Below, one piece after another: positions 26,136-38,232 of a DNA stretch of 64,000 bases; the first letter of the stretch is position 1, and every line of letters begins with the position of its first letter. The position numbers and the translations under genes were made by a program. The DNA lies in contig NC_034411.1 in assembly GCF_002078875.1 (NCBI RefSeq), positions 36,682,115-36,746,114 of the forward strand, in the 5' to 3' direction. Origin of the DNA: Numida meleagris. Its lineage: Eukaryota > Chordata > Aves > Galliformes > Numididae. The notes below the pieces were generated by a model that was given only the letters and a program-made list of their open reading frames with translations, did not search any database and was not told the DNA's origin.

Positions 26136-28356
26136 ACCTGAGGTTTGGGCTAACAAAAACCTCATGATATCTCCCGAGAAGCACTAAGGTAGGGTTTTGG
26201 CACGGAATAAGCCCAGCTGTGAGTAGGGACAGGAGTGAAGGGGGATGGCAGCTGATCGTAATAGGGACAGAGCTGTCTCTGCTCTCACTCATTTGAGTAG
26301 CTGATGGGTACATGCCTGTTGTGGGAAGAACCTTCCTGGGGCCTGGCAGCCAACTTATCTCTGCTTTTTAGAATTACTCATGAATATTCCAATTTTTTAG
26401 TCAAGCTTTTTAACATTTTTTTTTTCCTTCCCTTGATTAGCAAAGAACAGCTTTCCTCTCCCACAGGCAAGGCCACGTAGCCTTCAACATCTCAATATGA
26501 ACTTGTTTATTTCAGAATTATGTTCATCCAAAAATCTAGTTCCAACATATATATTTATGTAACATAAACCTCCAAAACAATAATCAGAAATGAACTTTGC
26601 CTGCTAACTTCAAAAGAACAAAGAAAAAAAAATCAACATTCATTGTTTTAAATACTCTTAATAGTAAATTATTACTTCCCCCCCAACTCTCCCAAGAAGA
26701 AACTCTTCTCCCTGTTGAAATCTTTCTGTGAGAAACAATGCGAGTTACCAAACTCAGGCTTCTCAGGGATGTAGGAAGTACCATCTGATTCCTGTGCAGT
26801 GTAAATGCTCACCAGACTGGGCAGATTCACAGGAGACTGATACTTAGGTTTTTTAAGGAAGAAACGTAATTCCATTTTCTAGGTAAAATTTTGGGTGCTT
26901 AATTCTAGGAAAATTTAAGTCCTAAACTTTAATAGCAAACATTTGGCACATTTTCTCAAGCTAGGTATACAAAACCGTCCCATGGTATAATTTCAGGTAT
27001 ACAACATTTAATACCTCCTAGGTATTTAAACTCCCCAAAGTGAAATTAATTACACTCCAAAACAGACAGCTGTGTAGTTTAGAAGTGTAAGCATACAGGA
27101 GAAGTAATGCCACACACAGAGACATCATGTGCCCCCTCCTGCCAGCCCAGCTGCCCTGAGAAATGGCAACCCAAGCACTGGGTAGCAGACTCACCTTAAA
27201 CTTCAAGGCTGAAGTAAACAAAACTTGGAGGTGAAGGATCAAAATATAGTGACTGCTGGGGCCTCTCATCATGTGAAAGCACTTCTCAAAAACTTGTCAG
27301 TCACCACTAATCAAGAGAAACCCAAAAGATATGGGGAGGACACAGTGACTGACATCTCCTGCCTTGCAGGCTAGCACACAAATGGAGCTATTCAGATCAG
27401 TATAGAATTTAAACACAACAGCAGCAGTACCATACATACTCTTCTCATTCCAATCATCTTTAACTAATTCACTCTTTTTTTTAATGCAAAAAGGCCACAG
27501 AAGTAGTTACTTGGCACAATTTGTGAACTGAGAAGAAAACCCATGCACAAATGCAAGTCTACAGAAAATGAAAATTTTTCACTGCTTCCATTCAGATAAA
27601 GTAATTTCTTGCAGCAGTTGATTTAAAACCAAATCTTATGCTCACATTATGAGGACACAAGTTGTGTCAGAAGGAAATAAAATGATGCAATGATCTGTTA
27701 TGATGTAAAATTATTAGTTATGATTCCTTACTAACAAAAAATCCCTAACAGAGAGCAAACCAACAGCAATGCCTCCTGAGTTACTGAAGTTGACCTTAAC
27801 CAATCACTAACTTTGAGGACAGTTTCTCCATAGTTTTTGAAGCTTATATGGCAAAAGTTATTCAAGAGTCTTGACACAGGGTAGCCACAGTATTTGCTTG
27901 ATAATGAAGTACAAAAGGAAAAGATAAGTGTGAAAGGGAATTCTAACCATATTTGAATGTTCAGACACAACATTAAAAACCTGGTTCAAATTCACCTGGA
28001 CCAGAAATTTTCAAGACAAGTGCTAACAATTACTCATTTGTTTCTGTTTATTTGCTGCAGGCATTACAGAGCAGACTGTGTCTCAGCAGGGTTGTGATTA
28101 CTTCCATAAATAAAGCATGCTTCATTTTGATTCATTTCGTGTACCATTTACTCTGGCATCCAGAGGAAGCCCATGATGTGTTCAGAAAGCCCAGCTGCCA
28201 GTTAGTACAGCAGAAAGGATGGATCCAGATTCAGTGTATGCATCTATGTGAGCACAGATAGACTAACACCCTAATGAAAATCAATCTACCAAACAGTGAA
28301 TGTTCACAATAAGAAAGCAACGGAAATAACCAAAATGGATTGTTTTTCATACTTAC

Positions 28357-28409
28357 TGACCATGATTTACCACTGAAATGGAATACCTTACTTCAGTTAC
28401 AACACTGAA
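28357..28409 (-). CDS. Candidate coding exon, unknown protein
   Basis: On the minus strand a pyrimidine-rich acceptor (CTCTCTGCTAATGGCTCATTGCAG) precedes 53 bases that end at a strong donor (GGTCA followed by GTAAGTATG). One frame is open throughout and reads FSVVTEVRYSISVVNHG plus two bases. This frame starts in phase 0, which matches the phase-0 end of the candidate exon at 31779-31891 upstream on the same strand. I do not recognise the protein. The segment is short enough for this to be chance, since a 17-codon open frame is not rare. Confidence 0.3.
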
Positions 28410-29773
28410 CTGCAATGAGCCATTAGCAGAGAGGCTGAAACTAGAGTTCAGAAGCATAAACATCCAACACCCAAGCATTCCACTACTTAGTATTGGTATA
28501 GGAGGTTTCTGTATGTGATATTTGACAGAGGTTGTTTTGAGCTAAGAAAGGCATCTGAAATTGAGATCCAGGGCATGACATTCACCACATTTTTTGGTGG
28601 TGGTTTGGTGAGGTGGAGGGGCCAAGTTGTTGTTTCTTTGCTTGCTTTTTAAGTCTGGTTATAGAGCTCTAAAACCACTGAGCAATTGTTGATGTTATCC
28701 CTAGAAGTTGTTGTCTACACTGTGTAATACTCTAAAATACAGCTTGTAAGTATTCAGACTTTGGGATACCTACTGCAGCTTTTTAACTGAGCATTCTGGG
28801 CTTATTTTCAGTGTGCCTACCAAGTAATGAGATCATGTACTTAAAATTCTTCAGTTATTCTTATAACTTAACATATGGTCTCACCCACTTATCTTGTTTG
28901 TAGATGTTCTGACCTTTAATGTTTTATATATCCTCTTTTTAATTATCATAAATGCCTCCTAAACAGCAGCTAGCATCTGCTCTTTACAGCTTTTTTTTTG
29001 CCATTCTGTGCTGACTCTACATATTCATTATCTAAAAAAACACTTTAAATATTAAAATACTACATGAAGTTTCTCAATATACAGGAGGCAGTTCAGATTT
29101 TGTTTGATTTTGTCTGTTTTTAAATTCAGTGGAGCTGACTGTGCTTTTCAGCCACAAAAACATGCCAAAATTGGTATCAAATGGTTTAAAGCAACATGAA
29201 GATACAATGGGTACTCTAACTGTACATTTTCACATTTCCAGTACTCCTTACTTGTAAGACATTCCATTTCCCTTTCACATAACTTCCTGTACCTTAGCAT
29301 ACCCTCTAAAAGGCTGACAGCATCAGCTCAACACATCCTTTTGTAGTAGGTTTCCCCAGTCTAGCTAAAGGAGTATGAGATTTGGGAGCAAAGTGGAACT
29401 ACTATTACTATGACTATAAATTACTATTTTACAGATTCTAAACGTCTATTGATGTCTTGAATCTTCCTTCTTCTGTAGGGTTTGAATTCAATAAATAAGG
29501 CCCATCTAGTCTCAAGATAACATTCCTGCTGTAGTAGTGGTAAAATATCCTCTAGAATTTGCATTGTGTACGAACATTCAGTCTACTTCCTTATGTCCAT
29601 GTTAAATTAAATCTGGCAAGAGAGAAACCTTGACCTAAGTTTCTAGGTAATTGAAAATCTCTATTTAGTGCTGAGAGGGCCTTATAGTGAGGGGGAGACC
29701 AGCATGCCCTTCTCAGACGTGTCCTCTTTGCTTGAATGGTACAGCTGATGAATAGACTGCCAAAGCAAGCAGG

Positions 29774-29797
29774 TTTTTTGTTTGTTTGTTTGTTTTT
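29774..29797. repeat. (TTTG)n-like simple repeat
   Basis: T-rich sequence with G recurring every four bases. Simple sequence with no other feature. Confidence 0.85.
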
Positions 29798-30714
29798 CAT
29801 CATATGCACAACATAAAATGACATTTCCTAAGCAAGAATTTAAAATATGACATTTTATTTTTTTTTAGTTTGGTCATGGAGGAAACACTGCAGACTGTAT
29901 TCTGTTCTCATGTGGGAGGACACAGAGAATAACTTCAGTAAAATTTGGTTCAGCTGATCTCTGAACAGGAGACAAAATTCTGCAGTGTTTACACATGCAG
30001 GGTAGACATCCTTTTCTCTGTTTAAAGAGGTTAGTCCTTCCACCAGACCTGTCACAAGGCCCTTATTTGACCATGAATCAGTGCACATTCAGGATGCAAA
30101 AACAGGCTCAGAAATGCATGGCACACTGCTGATAAGGAAGAGGAGAAAAGAAAAGGTCAAGTCTTTGAAGCAAATCAGCTAATTCGGCAAATAAAAAGCC
30201 TGGTTAGGGAACAATGCAGAACTCAATGAATACCCGGGGAACTGCCTCACAGAATCAACAGGTATTAGATAAACCATCAAACAGTATCACATTTTTTTCC
30301 CAATAATTTGCCAGTGGAAACAAGTGAGGTGATGTTTTCTTTGCTATTTATCTGGTTATCTGGTGTTAGAGCTGTCTGGTTTAGGCATGCCATTTGAAAT
30401 GCAAAACCAGATTGACACTGGTAAGAGAAGTAGATGAAAGGTGCCCTCCAAAGGAGGGAAAAGGCATGCTATACCTCTGGCCATTTCACTGTGTAAACAA
30501 CTTACTTCCACCAAAAATAACAGTAACCAATTTCACTGGCAAATATCCCTATCCATTTATACAGGATATTTAAACATGTCTTTCCATTATCAAATGCAAA
30601 CACATCTCTGGAAACTGTATTGCTTCTGTGTCACTTCATTACAGTACTTAAGCACATCATAAGAATGGTTTTGACTAATTCAATTGTTTTGACTCTTCTC
30701 ACTGCTTTCATCTC

Positions 30715-30732
30715 TTTTTTTTTTTTTTTTTT
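30715..30732. repeat. Poly(T) run
   Basis: Eighteen consecutive T residues, with no retroposed sequence recognisable beside them. Confidence 0.9.
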
Positions 30733-31168
30733 GTACTTTTGCATATTTCTATGGACTCTGAAATCTAGAACAGGAGTGGAAAATAAAAAATACTTTTCAT
30801 GCTGGCATGTCAGATCTTTTCTTCCAACTTGTAATATAGACTCACACGTAAGGTAACAAACTTTTACAGATAGTTCTTAACAATAGCTAATCATCTATTC
30901 CAGAAAACTCAGTATCTATCACAAATAAACTTTGCCCTAAGAGCCAGGTTAAAATCCTTTAAAAAGGGAGAAGGACAAGACCATGGGAATTTTAACTTCA
31001 AATGCTTAACCTGATATTTGGGCAGGATTCTGGTCTGCTATTTCTGGTGTATTATAGTTAGTGGAACATTTTGATTTCCAAATTTGGTTTGTCAATGTTA
31101 AACTTCCATTTAGCCAAATGAACAGTTAGAACTTTGGATCTCATTATTGCACGTCAGGACACTGTGGA

Positions 31169-31210
31169 AATCATAAATGGTAGTTTTGTAATCATAAATG
31201 GTAGTTTTGT
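31169..31210. repeat. Perfect 21-bp tandem duplication
   Basis: The unit AATCATAAATGGTAGTTTTG plus T occurs at 31169-31189 and again, identical, at 31190-31210. Two identical copies in otherwise unique DNA point to a recent duplication by replication slippage. The unit length is a multiple of three, so a plus-strand chance ORF passes through it unbroken with the repeated peptide IINGSFV. Confidence 0.97.
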
Positions 31211-31778
31211 TATACTATGTGAAGCTTTGTTTTTAATATTATCAACATTACTTATAGATGCTACAAGAAGAATAACTGTAGGCACAAAATATAGACACAG
31301 TGCAAAAATAAAACTGAAAACTGCTGTAAATATTTTCTCCAACATGTTTTTCCTATGTTTTCAATTATATTTCTAACACAGTTGCTTTTTTTCCCCTTAA
31401 ATACATAAAATGCATTGTGATATGTGATACTAAAATGAACATTTGACTTGAATCTAATTTGACCTAAAATATTACACACTGAGATAAAGATGATTTCAAG
31501 CTGAAAGGAGAAATAGCAATTCAAGGTGTATATAATGATCTTTGCATAGCTCCAAAATCATCTAAAAGGAGAGAAAAGTTTTGTAAGTCAGTTTTTTAAA
31601 AATCCTTGAACAGCTTAAGAACTGTTTTCTGTGCATAAAGTAAATTAACAATGCTAGGCTAATCCATGTGAAAACAATGTGAGCACCAGCCAGTGAGGTT
31701 TATTGTAGATATCAGTTCCTTCTCTGAAGTAAATAGAAAAGGTATTTATTGAGTATGTAATATAGGAAGAAAACTCAC

Positions 31779-31891
31779 CATGAACAAGGAAGAGGAGATG
31801 TATATATCATGTTTCAGATGACTGTAGATCATCCAGCCTGCAGCTGGATGTACCATGCACTGCTGAAAGATTTTGCCATAATGGTCAAGAT
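31779..31891 (-). CDS. Candidate coding exon, unknown protein
   Basis: The minus strand has a strong acceptor (TTTCTTTTTTTAG, ending at 31892), 113 bases, and a near-perfect donor (TTCATG followed by GTGAGTTTTC). Only one of three frames is open, and it runs the full length: two leading bases, then 37 codons that include DHYGKIFQQCMVHP and WMIYSHLKHDIYISSSLFM. It therefore starts in phase 1 and ends in phase 0. The composition (His, Tyr, Trp, Met, Cys, with no low complexity) looks like a folded protein. I cannot name the family. This is the best single exon candidate in the window. A 37-codon open frame could still arise by chance. Confidence 0.42.
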
Positions 31892-33238
31892 CTAAAAAAA
31901 GAAACACAAAACATAATCAGACAAAGAAATAATAAAATATGAGTGTTCCTTGTTTAAAACACGTTATCCTTCATTGCTCTTTAAAACATACTTTCCTTAA
32001 GGAAAGTTAGAAAAAGCCTGTTTCATTGCATCATCATCTAGCAAGAGTTTCTCTTATAATAGCTGTAATGCATTTTGTTTAGTTACTTCATTCACAGTTC
32101 TTTTGAAGATTTTTCAGCTGTCAGACTTTTCAGGATTCAGATTCTTTATTCATTTTTGTTTTATGATAATTGTTTTATGGACTCTTACTCAAATCAATGT
32201 TTTCCAGGGCTAACTACTATACTTTTTAGCTTCTTGAAAAAAAAACTTACTGAATCATTCTTCCATAGTGCTTCCATACTCCTAGGAAATGCTGCAGAAA
32301 CACTGATTCAAACTGAATATTTGACAAATATGGGAGATACAAGTTTGCTCAAAGTGAAAAGAGATGGTAGAGGTCTACATTTTGAAGAATTTCATTTCAG
32401 TATTTTCAGTTTTCAGTATTTTCTCTCAGAAGAATCTTTACTTCAAATTTGAGGTTAAAATAAAGTCATGACTAAAGTGAACATGTGATCAGAACACTGT
32501 GGCTGGCCTTTCACAGATCATTTTGAAACCAGGGGAGTCCCAAACATGTTTTTAATCAGCGATAGAATGAAATTTCAGAAGTTCACCTCAGGTGAGGTTT
32601 TACACTTTCCGTGGAACTGCGTAGATCTTTATTAAATTGATTTTATTATCAAATCATTATCAAATTGATTTTCTTTTCACATTTAAAGAGAAAAGCTTAA
32701 CTTAAATGAGTGTAATTTTCTGACTATTTTCCAGAAATTGTTTGCAACCACATCTTCCTTTTGTCCCGTACATGTAAATTGGTTGATTCAGGAAGCTGCA
32801 TGAGCCTTCCAAATACTTAACCCTCTGTCCTGCCCTTCTTCTCAAAAACTCTGTTAGAAACACTGAATTATGGACTCACTCAAGTCACATACAAATTTAT
32901 TAAAATTGGGTGGATAGAAAATGTCGTCACACAAATTTTCTACAACCAAATATTCTTATCTAAAATTACTGTACAAGGGAAAGAAATTTTTAATTGGCAG
33001 AAATGCGAGAATATTTTATCACTGTGGAGACTTCTGTGAAAATCAAAACAAACATGCTTAGGAAAAGACATTTCAGTCACATCCAATCATTTTTAGTGCA
33101 TGTTCTTCTAAATAAATACTTTCCTATACTCATTTTCTAATGCTTTTTCAAGGATAAAACTACATATTTTACTAACTACATTTTTAACTAACTACATATT
33201 TTACTAATGTACTTATATTTACATAATTCTACTTTTCC

Positions 33239-33434
33239 AAAAGAGTGGTCAGGAGCTGGAATGGGCTGCCCAGAGAGGTGGTTGAGTCACCATCCCTGGA
33301 GGTGTTCAAGAAACATTTAGATATAGCGTTGAGAGACATGGTTTAGTGGGGTTATTGGTGGTAGGTGGATGGTTGGACTGGATGATCTCGTAGGTCTTTT
33401 TCAACCTAGCTAATTCTATGATTCTATGATTCTA
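33239..33434 (+). mobile_element. CR1 3' UTR fragment with intact tail
   Basis: It runs from AAGAGTGGTCAGGAGCTGG through GGGCTGCCCAGAGAGGTGG, CCATCCCTGGAGGTGTTCAAG and TGGATGATCTCGTAGGTC, to an uninterrupted tail of ATTCTATG units (33413-33434). Plus-strand CR1, truncated at the 5' side. The clean tail suggests a relatively young copy. Confidence 0.96.
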
Positions 33435-34052
33435 AATTTTCAAACATGGTCAGACTTTATGCAGACACTCAGTAACTTAAAGTAGATCCTACACCTGGCC
33501 ACTTACTGCTCCTGCCTCCTGCATCCCTGCTGCCTTTTCAGCACAAGAGAATAGGAGTTGGGGAACACTTTATCTTTCAAGTCAGGTCTGTCTCCAGCCA
33601 TTCACCCCTTGGCTACAGACCCAGCAATGTTGGTGTTAGGGACAGAGCAGTGCAGGGTTAGGCAGACACAGAGGAAAGGCAGACAGCTTAACCTGGTTCT
33701 GCAGCTACGGATATGTGCTCAAACTGTACCCTTGTTTTGAGAAGTATTTTATCTGTGGAGACAGCACTTCACTGTTTACAGTAATATTTTAATGTGGTAT
33801 TATTAGTTTTCAGCTTTATTATAACATGCCAATGCATTATGTGATAGAAAATTCTGAAATGTTTGGCTAATTAGGGCAATTAAATTCAAAGAATATGTGA
33901 AAAAAATGTTGAAAATTTTATATGGTCACTTGGGATCTTTTAGAAGATCTTCTTAATTCTTCACATAGGGTCTTCAAGAACTGATATTTTTAGGATAATC
34001 TCTTTCCCTAAGATGTTTAGATAAAGATGTCTACTTTATTTAAATGACTCAC

Positions 34053-34068
34053 TTTTCACCATTTCCAA
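34053..34068 (-). CDS. Candidate 16-bp microexon
   Basis: On the minus strand an acceptor (TGCTTTTTCTTAAATTCTGAG) and donor (GAAAA followed by GTGAGTCAT) enclose 16 bases. Read from phase 0 these give LEMVK plus one base, which would supply the single base needed by the phase-1 start of the exon at 31779-31891 and would accept the phase-0 end of 47259-47303. I found it by looking for a segment that satisfies these phases, so the fit is weak evidence. Confidence 0.15.
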
Positions 34069-35684
34069 CTCAGAATTTAAGAAAAAGCACCAGCCTGGCT
34101 TTGCCAAGACAAAGAGATGGGCAATCACATAACTAGATTTTCCCCTCAAGGGTAACCTCTCTTGAACAGGATTAGACTTCAGTTGATAGTAGAATCAAAA
34201 CAAACAAACAAAACAAAATGAAAAAAAAATATGTGGAGAATTTTTCACTCTCTCTGTTCTCTCCCTTAAAATATGTAAACGTCATGCGATAACTCCAAAA
34301 TATTTTTGTTGTTTTTCTTTTTAATATACACCAGCATATACTCTGCTTTCCACCACATCAGCACCTTCCCCAGAATTTTCACAAAATTCATCTAATTTCT
34401 CTTTGCAATGTGAAAAGCTGTAGGCATAGAGAGCAGTCAGTGAGTACAATGAACAGGGCCTGGACAGATAATCTTCATTTTCTGAATAACTGTACTTTCT
34501 TTAATAATTACACTATTGCAAGTAGTGGTAAACTCATATTTTGGCCTGTGGTATTTTGACTGCCGTATCTTAAGAAATAAAAATGAACTTCGCAAGGTTG
34601 AACACCACTGTGGGTTTTTTTGGTGTTTTTCTTTTTTTTTTTTTTTGAGTACACACAAGAACAAATAAGGCAATATTCTCAACAGAGGCTTTTTCTAAAT
34701 ATTTGCAGAAGTTATTAAACTCTTAATTTTATCTCCTGCAGCAACCTGACTTATTTTACAACAATAATATTTAAGTGTTTTTTAAAAAAGGGAAACAAGA
34801 CCAAAACATCCGCAATACTAACAGCTACAAATCTGCTCATAGCAGCTAGGCTCGGTTTGTTGCCAGCATGCAAGTGGCATGGTGGGATGGTGAGAGGCTA
34901 TTCCTTCCCTGCTGAGCACAAACACATAGCTGGAGGTGCACACAGCCAAGTAGAAGACCATGGACCTTGCACATCAGCATCACAAATGGACAGTGCAAGC
35001 AGCCCCAGGATGGGAACAGGGACAAGCACAGTGGAACAGCGGGCAGCACGCACTGAGTTTTAAGGTCAGAGAAGCAAGAAAGGACAAAGTCTCCAATGAC
35101 GGGGTAAGACTGGGTTCACTTGGAAACAAATTTAGACACTGCCATCTCCACAAAAGCACTTCTAAAATAGGGCAATTTTTTCACTATCTTAAGTAGCCAC
35201 ATAAGCATCCAGATGGAACATGAATTAGCAATTGATTCCATTAACTAGAAAAGTTGTTTTCAAGGATATGATTATAATTGACAGAAGTAGTTTGCAGACA
35301 TTGTTCTCTATCAAATTCTATGCTGTCATTTGAAAAAGGGTAAGTCTTTTTTCTAAAACACATCCCATACTGAAAACTAATCAGAAACCATGAGTATTTT
35401 GAACATATTTCACAACCAGTGAAAGGTGATTCTTGGAAAGCTAATTGTAAATGCTCAGCTAACACTGAGAATGTTCCCGAATCTCTTATGTTCCCTCCAG
35501 TCAAGCTCTGCAGGCCTGTTCCCTTGCTGCTCCCCCACACCTGCAGAGACAGCCTCAGGAACACAGCATGCGGCCCTCCAAAACACAAATTTGCTTGTTA
35601 TGTACATCAATTTCCACTTATCAAAACGTATCACAGAGGAGATCATTTTACATAGCTGCAACACTAATTCTGAGCATAATTCTT

Positions 35685-35746
35685 GAGCTCCTTTCCTTTT
35701 TTTTTTGAAATCCTTTCAAAAAGCTCCTTTTTTTTTTTTTTGAAAA
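35685..35746. repeat. Local duplication around two T runs
   Basis: The motif AGCTCC followed by a T run and GAAA occurs twice, about 36 bases apart. An imperfect tandem duplication in simple sequence. Confidence 0.7.
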
Positions 35747-36474
35747 CCATGGCTGCTACCTAGCAGCATTAACAAAAAGAAAATGCAGAACCCCAGAAGC
35801 TTCATCACCTCTACACTATGCTAACCAGGACCCACCACGTAAACATGTACAAATGCTAAGGAACTTTTATGATAAACACTCGATGTACAGCTCACTTTAA
35901 ATTAGTGATGGTATTCAAATCGATTGCTATGTATACAATTTTCCTTATCTGCATGAAAATCTCTTGTTAGGTTTCGTTATGCCAAGATTTGCGTTGAGGG
36001 CAGGCTAAATGCCAACTGATTATTATAATACACTGAAGAATAACAATATATTAATTGTGTACAGCAGGAAGAGAAACTGGATGCATCTGTCCCCTTATAA
36101 TGAACTAAACTGGATCGTATCCAGATGACTGAACATTTTGGCCCCTGGCAACTCTTGTAACTGTTGTTTTAATCAATCTTTGGTTTATGTTATGAATATG
36201 CAATATTTTAGAACTGTGGATTTGCCTATTATTGCTCGAAACTCTCAAGTTTGTTTTAACAGTGAGACCTTATAACCACAATGCCTAATGAGTACTGATA
36301 AAGCACTTTTTAGTCCTTATAAAAACACTATTAGCCACTGACCTATTTTCAAAGTGTAACCAATCAAGCTTGATCCAAAAAAAAATCTGCTCCTCAGAGG
36401 CCAAAGAATATGACTTTCCATTAAAATGCTATTTTCCAAAAAGAATAAATGTCCAAAAAGTAAATGTAATTTAC

Positions 36475-36507
36475 TTAATTAACTGTACTAGGAGCACAGT
36501 TAATTAA
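36475..36507. repeat. Inverted repeat with TTAATTAA arms
   Basis: TTAATTAACTGT (36475-36486) and ACAGTTAATTAA (36496-36507) are exact reverse complements separated by 9 bases. Each arm contains TAATTA, the core recognised by many homeodomain proteins. It may be a regulatory site or a chance structure in A+T-rich DNA. Confidence 0.9.
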
Positions 36508-37908
36508 AAGTACATCTGGCAGCACGCATTGTTCAAAAAAAAAAATCTCAATTTTCACAAGGATTTGGCTGATATTAGCTTTTCAAACAATGGATTTTCA
36601 ATTCAGTCTCAGGAGGAGAGGGCCAAACACCTGTGATCTCTGGACAATGAGCAATGCTTATAGTAGAGATAATTAAACAGTGGAACAGAAGTTACATTTC
36701 CTTTGCACATCCTTTATTGCTTTTTACACAGTGATCCCCTACTATACTACAACCTTATTCAGTGATAGCAATGAATTTAAGACTTCAACACTGATACATG
36801 TAACAATTACATAGTATTTTAATTTATTTCAAAATAAGAATACATTACTCATCAACAGTGTCAGTTTGGTTTGAAGGTGAGGTAGGAAGGTATGGCAGTC
36901 AGTAGTGGTATCTTTTATTTCTGCTGAGTATTTATTAGAAGTATTTAGATGAACAATTTGCTCTTAATTTCCCATTCAAACCATGGTTTGCATCTGCATT
37001 TAGGCTATTTATTTCACATCAGCATGAAGGCTAAATGCTGTGCTAACACTTGTCTGCATGGTTTTTAAGCGCTTTGTTGAAAAATACCTGTTTTGCTGCT
37101 GTAAGGGCACTGAATAGCAGAGTCAACATGTCAGTTCATATAGGCAGATGCTGAACATCACCTCTTACATGGGCATGGATGGAAATAAAACCGATATCAT
37201 TTTGAATACCAATAAAACCAAGTATCATTTTGAAATGCTGTGTAATTTTTAAAAGTCTTTCTTCCTAAATCAGTGCATGAACTTCCCTTGTCACTCACTC
37301 TTTTTCATTAGCAGGGCATCAGGCAAAGAAATAGGGCTAATGTATTTCCTGTGAGGGAGCTCTGTCCTGAGCAAACACATAATGCAAACGTGACATTCGT
37401 TCTCCAGTGCTGCCATGAACATCCTTTCTGTGACCTACAGGTGCTGCAAGGCTGACTTTCACAGCAGTATTTGGTCTCCGACTGAGTCCCTGTCAAAGGA
37501 ACAACTGTGCTGTGTACCTGTCGACTACCTAGTTCTTTCTCTTTTTTTTCCCCCTCTTTCTCTCCTAAATGAAAAGTTTCTGATCTATTTTACACCTGGC
37601 AGAAAATGGTTCTGTTGGCATCCCTCGACCCCAAATATTCTTAATGCATCAATGGCAAAAAGGAGATGCCACCTGCCAAGGACTCTGCTTCTCAACACAG
37701 TAAAATTCTGTAAACAGCCACTGATACTGCAAATCAAATAGTTACAGCTTCACATTCCATGAAACAAACAATATCTGGGGGAAGTACAGATGCTCCTGCA
37801 CATCCTGTTTTTCCATACTATCATTTCCTCACCTTTTGCCTTTCAGTTAGGAATAAAGCAGGGGGATAAGGAACAAAGTCAGAACTGATGGTATGAGCAG
37901 GTAGCCTA

Positions 37909-38232
37909 TCATAGAATCATAGAATCACCAAGGTTGGAAAAGACCTACAAGATCATCCAGTCCAACCATCTGCATATCACCAATAATTCTCAGTAAACCA
38001 TGCCCTTCAACACAACATCTAAATGTTCCTTGATCACCTATAGGGTCGGTGACTTCACCACCTCCCTGGGCAGCCCATTCCAGCACCTGACCACTCTTTT
38101 GGAAAAGTAGTATTTCCTAACATCAAGTCTGAATCTCCCCTGGCACAACTTCAGGCCATTCCTTCTAGTCCTACCACTAGCTGCATGAGAGAAGAGGCCG
38201 ACCTCCTTTCAGGTAGCTGTAGAGAGCAACAA
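37909..38232 (-). mobile_element. CR1 3' UTR, longest simple CR1 tail here
   Basis: The plus strand begins TCATAGAATCATAGAATCACC, then AAGGTTGGAAAAGACCTACAA, CCTCCCTGGGCAGCCCATTCC, CTTCAGGCCATTCCTTCTAG and CTTTCAGGTAGCTGTAGAGAG, the reverse complement of about 320 bases of CR1 3' UTR. About 20 bases usually found between GAGAAGAGGCCGACC and CTCCTTTCAGG seem to be missing. The tail carries two perfect terminal units. Confidence 0.96.

Larger units (their letters stand above)
26136..33238. other. Unique sequence holding candidate exons
   Basis: Seven kilobases without transposon ends. They contain two minus-strand candidate exons (28357-28409 and 31779-31891), a TTTG repeat at 29774-29797, a T18 run at 30715-30732 and a 21-bp tandem duplication at 31169. 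A 125-codon plus-strand ORF at 32075-32452 has low-complexity Phe/Ser-rich composition and no recognisable motif, so I do not call it a gene. Confidence 0.5.
33435..37908. other. Unique sequence, one microexon candidate and an inverted repeat
   Basis: No transposon end is visible. The stretch holds the microexon candidate at 34053-34068, a locally duplicated T-rich unit at 35685-35746 and a notable inverted repeat at 36475-36507. ORFs of 100-115 codons (for example 35241-35588 minus and 37415-37741 plus) overlap others in different frames and carry no recognisable motif. Confidence 0.5.

Noticed and set aside
27193..27206. 14-bp minus-strand segment with good acceptor and donor as the exon following 28357-28409
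   Set aside because: In the required phase it runs into a stop codon (TAA).
32231..32270. Minus-strand segment with donor GTAAGTTTT as an exon before 31779-31891
   Set aside because: In the phase needed to join the next exon it contains a stop. The alternative acceptors do not fix this.
32075..32452. 125-codon plus-strand ORF, the longest in the window
   Set aside because: Phe/Ser/Leu-rich low-complexity translation, no motif, no acceptor or donor context, and A+T-rich DNA in which such frames occur by chance.
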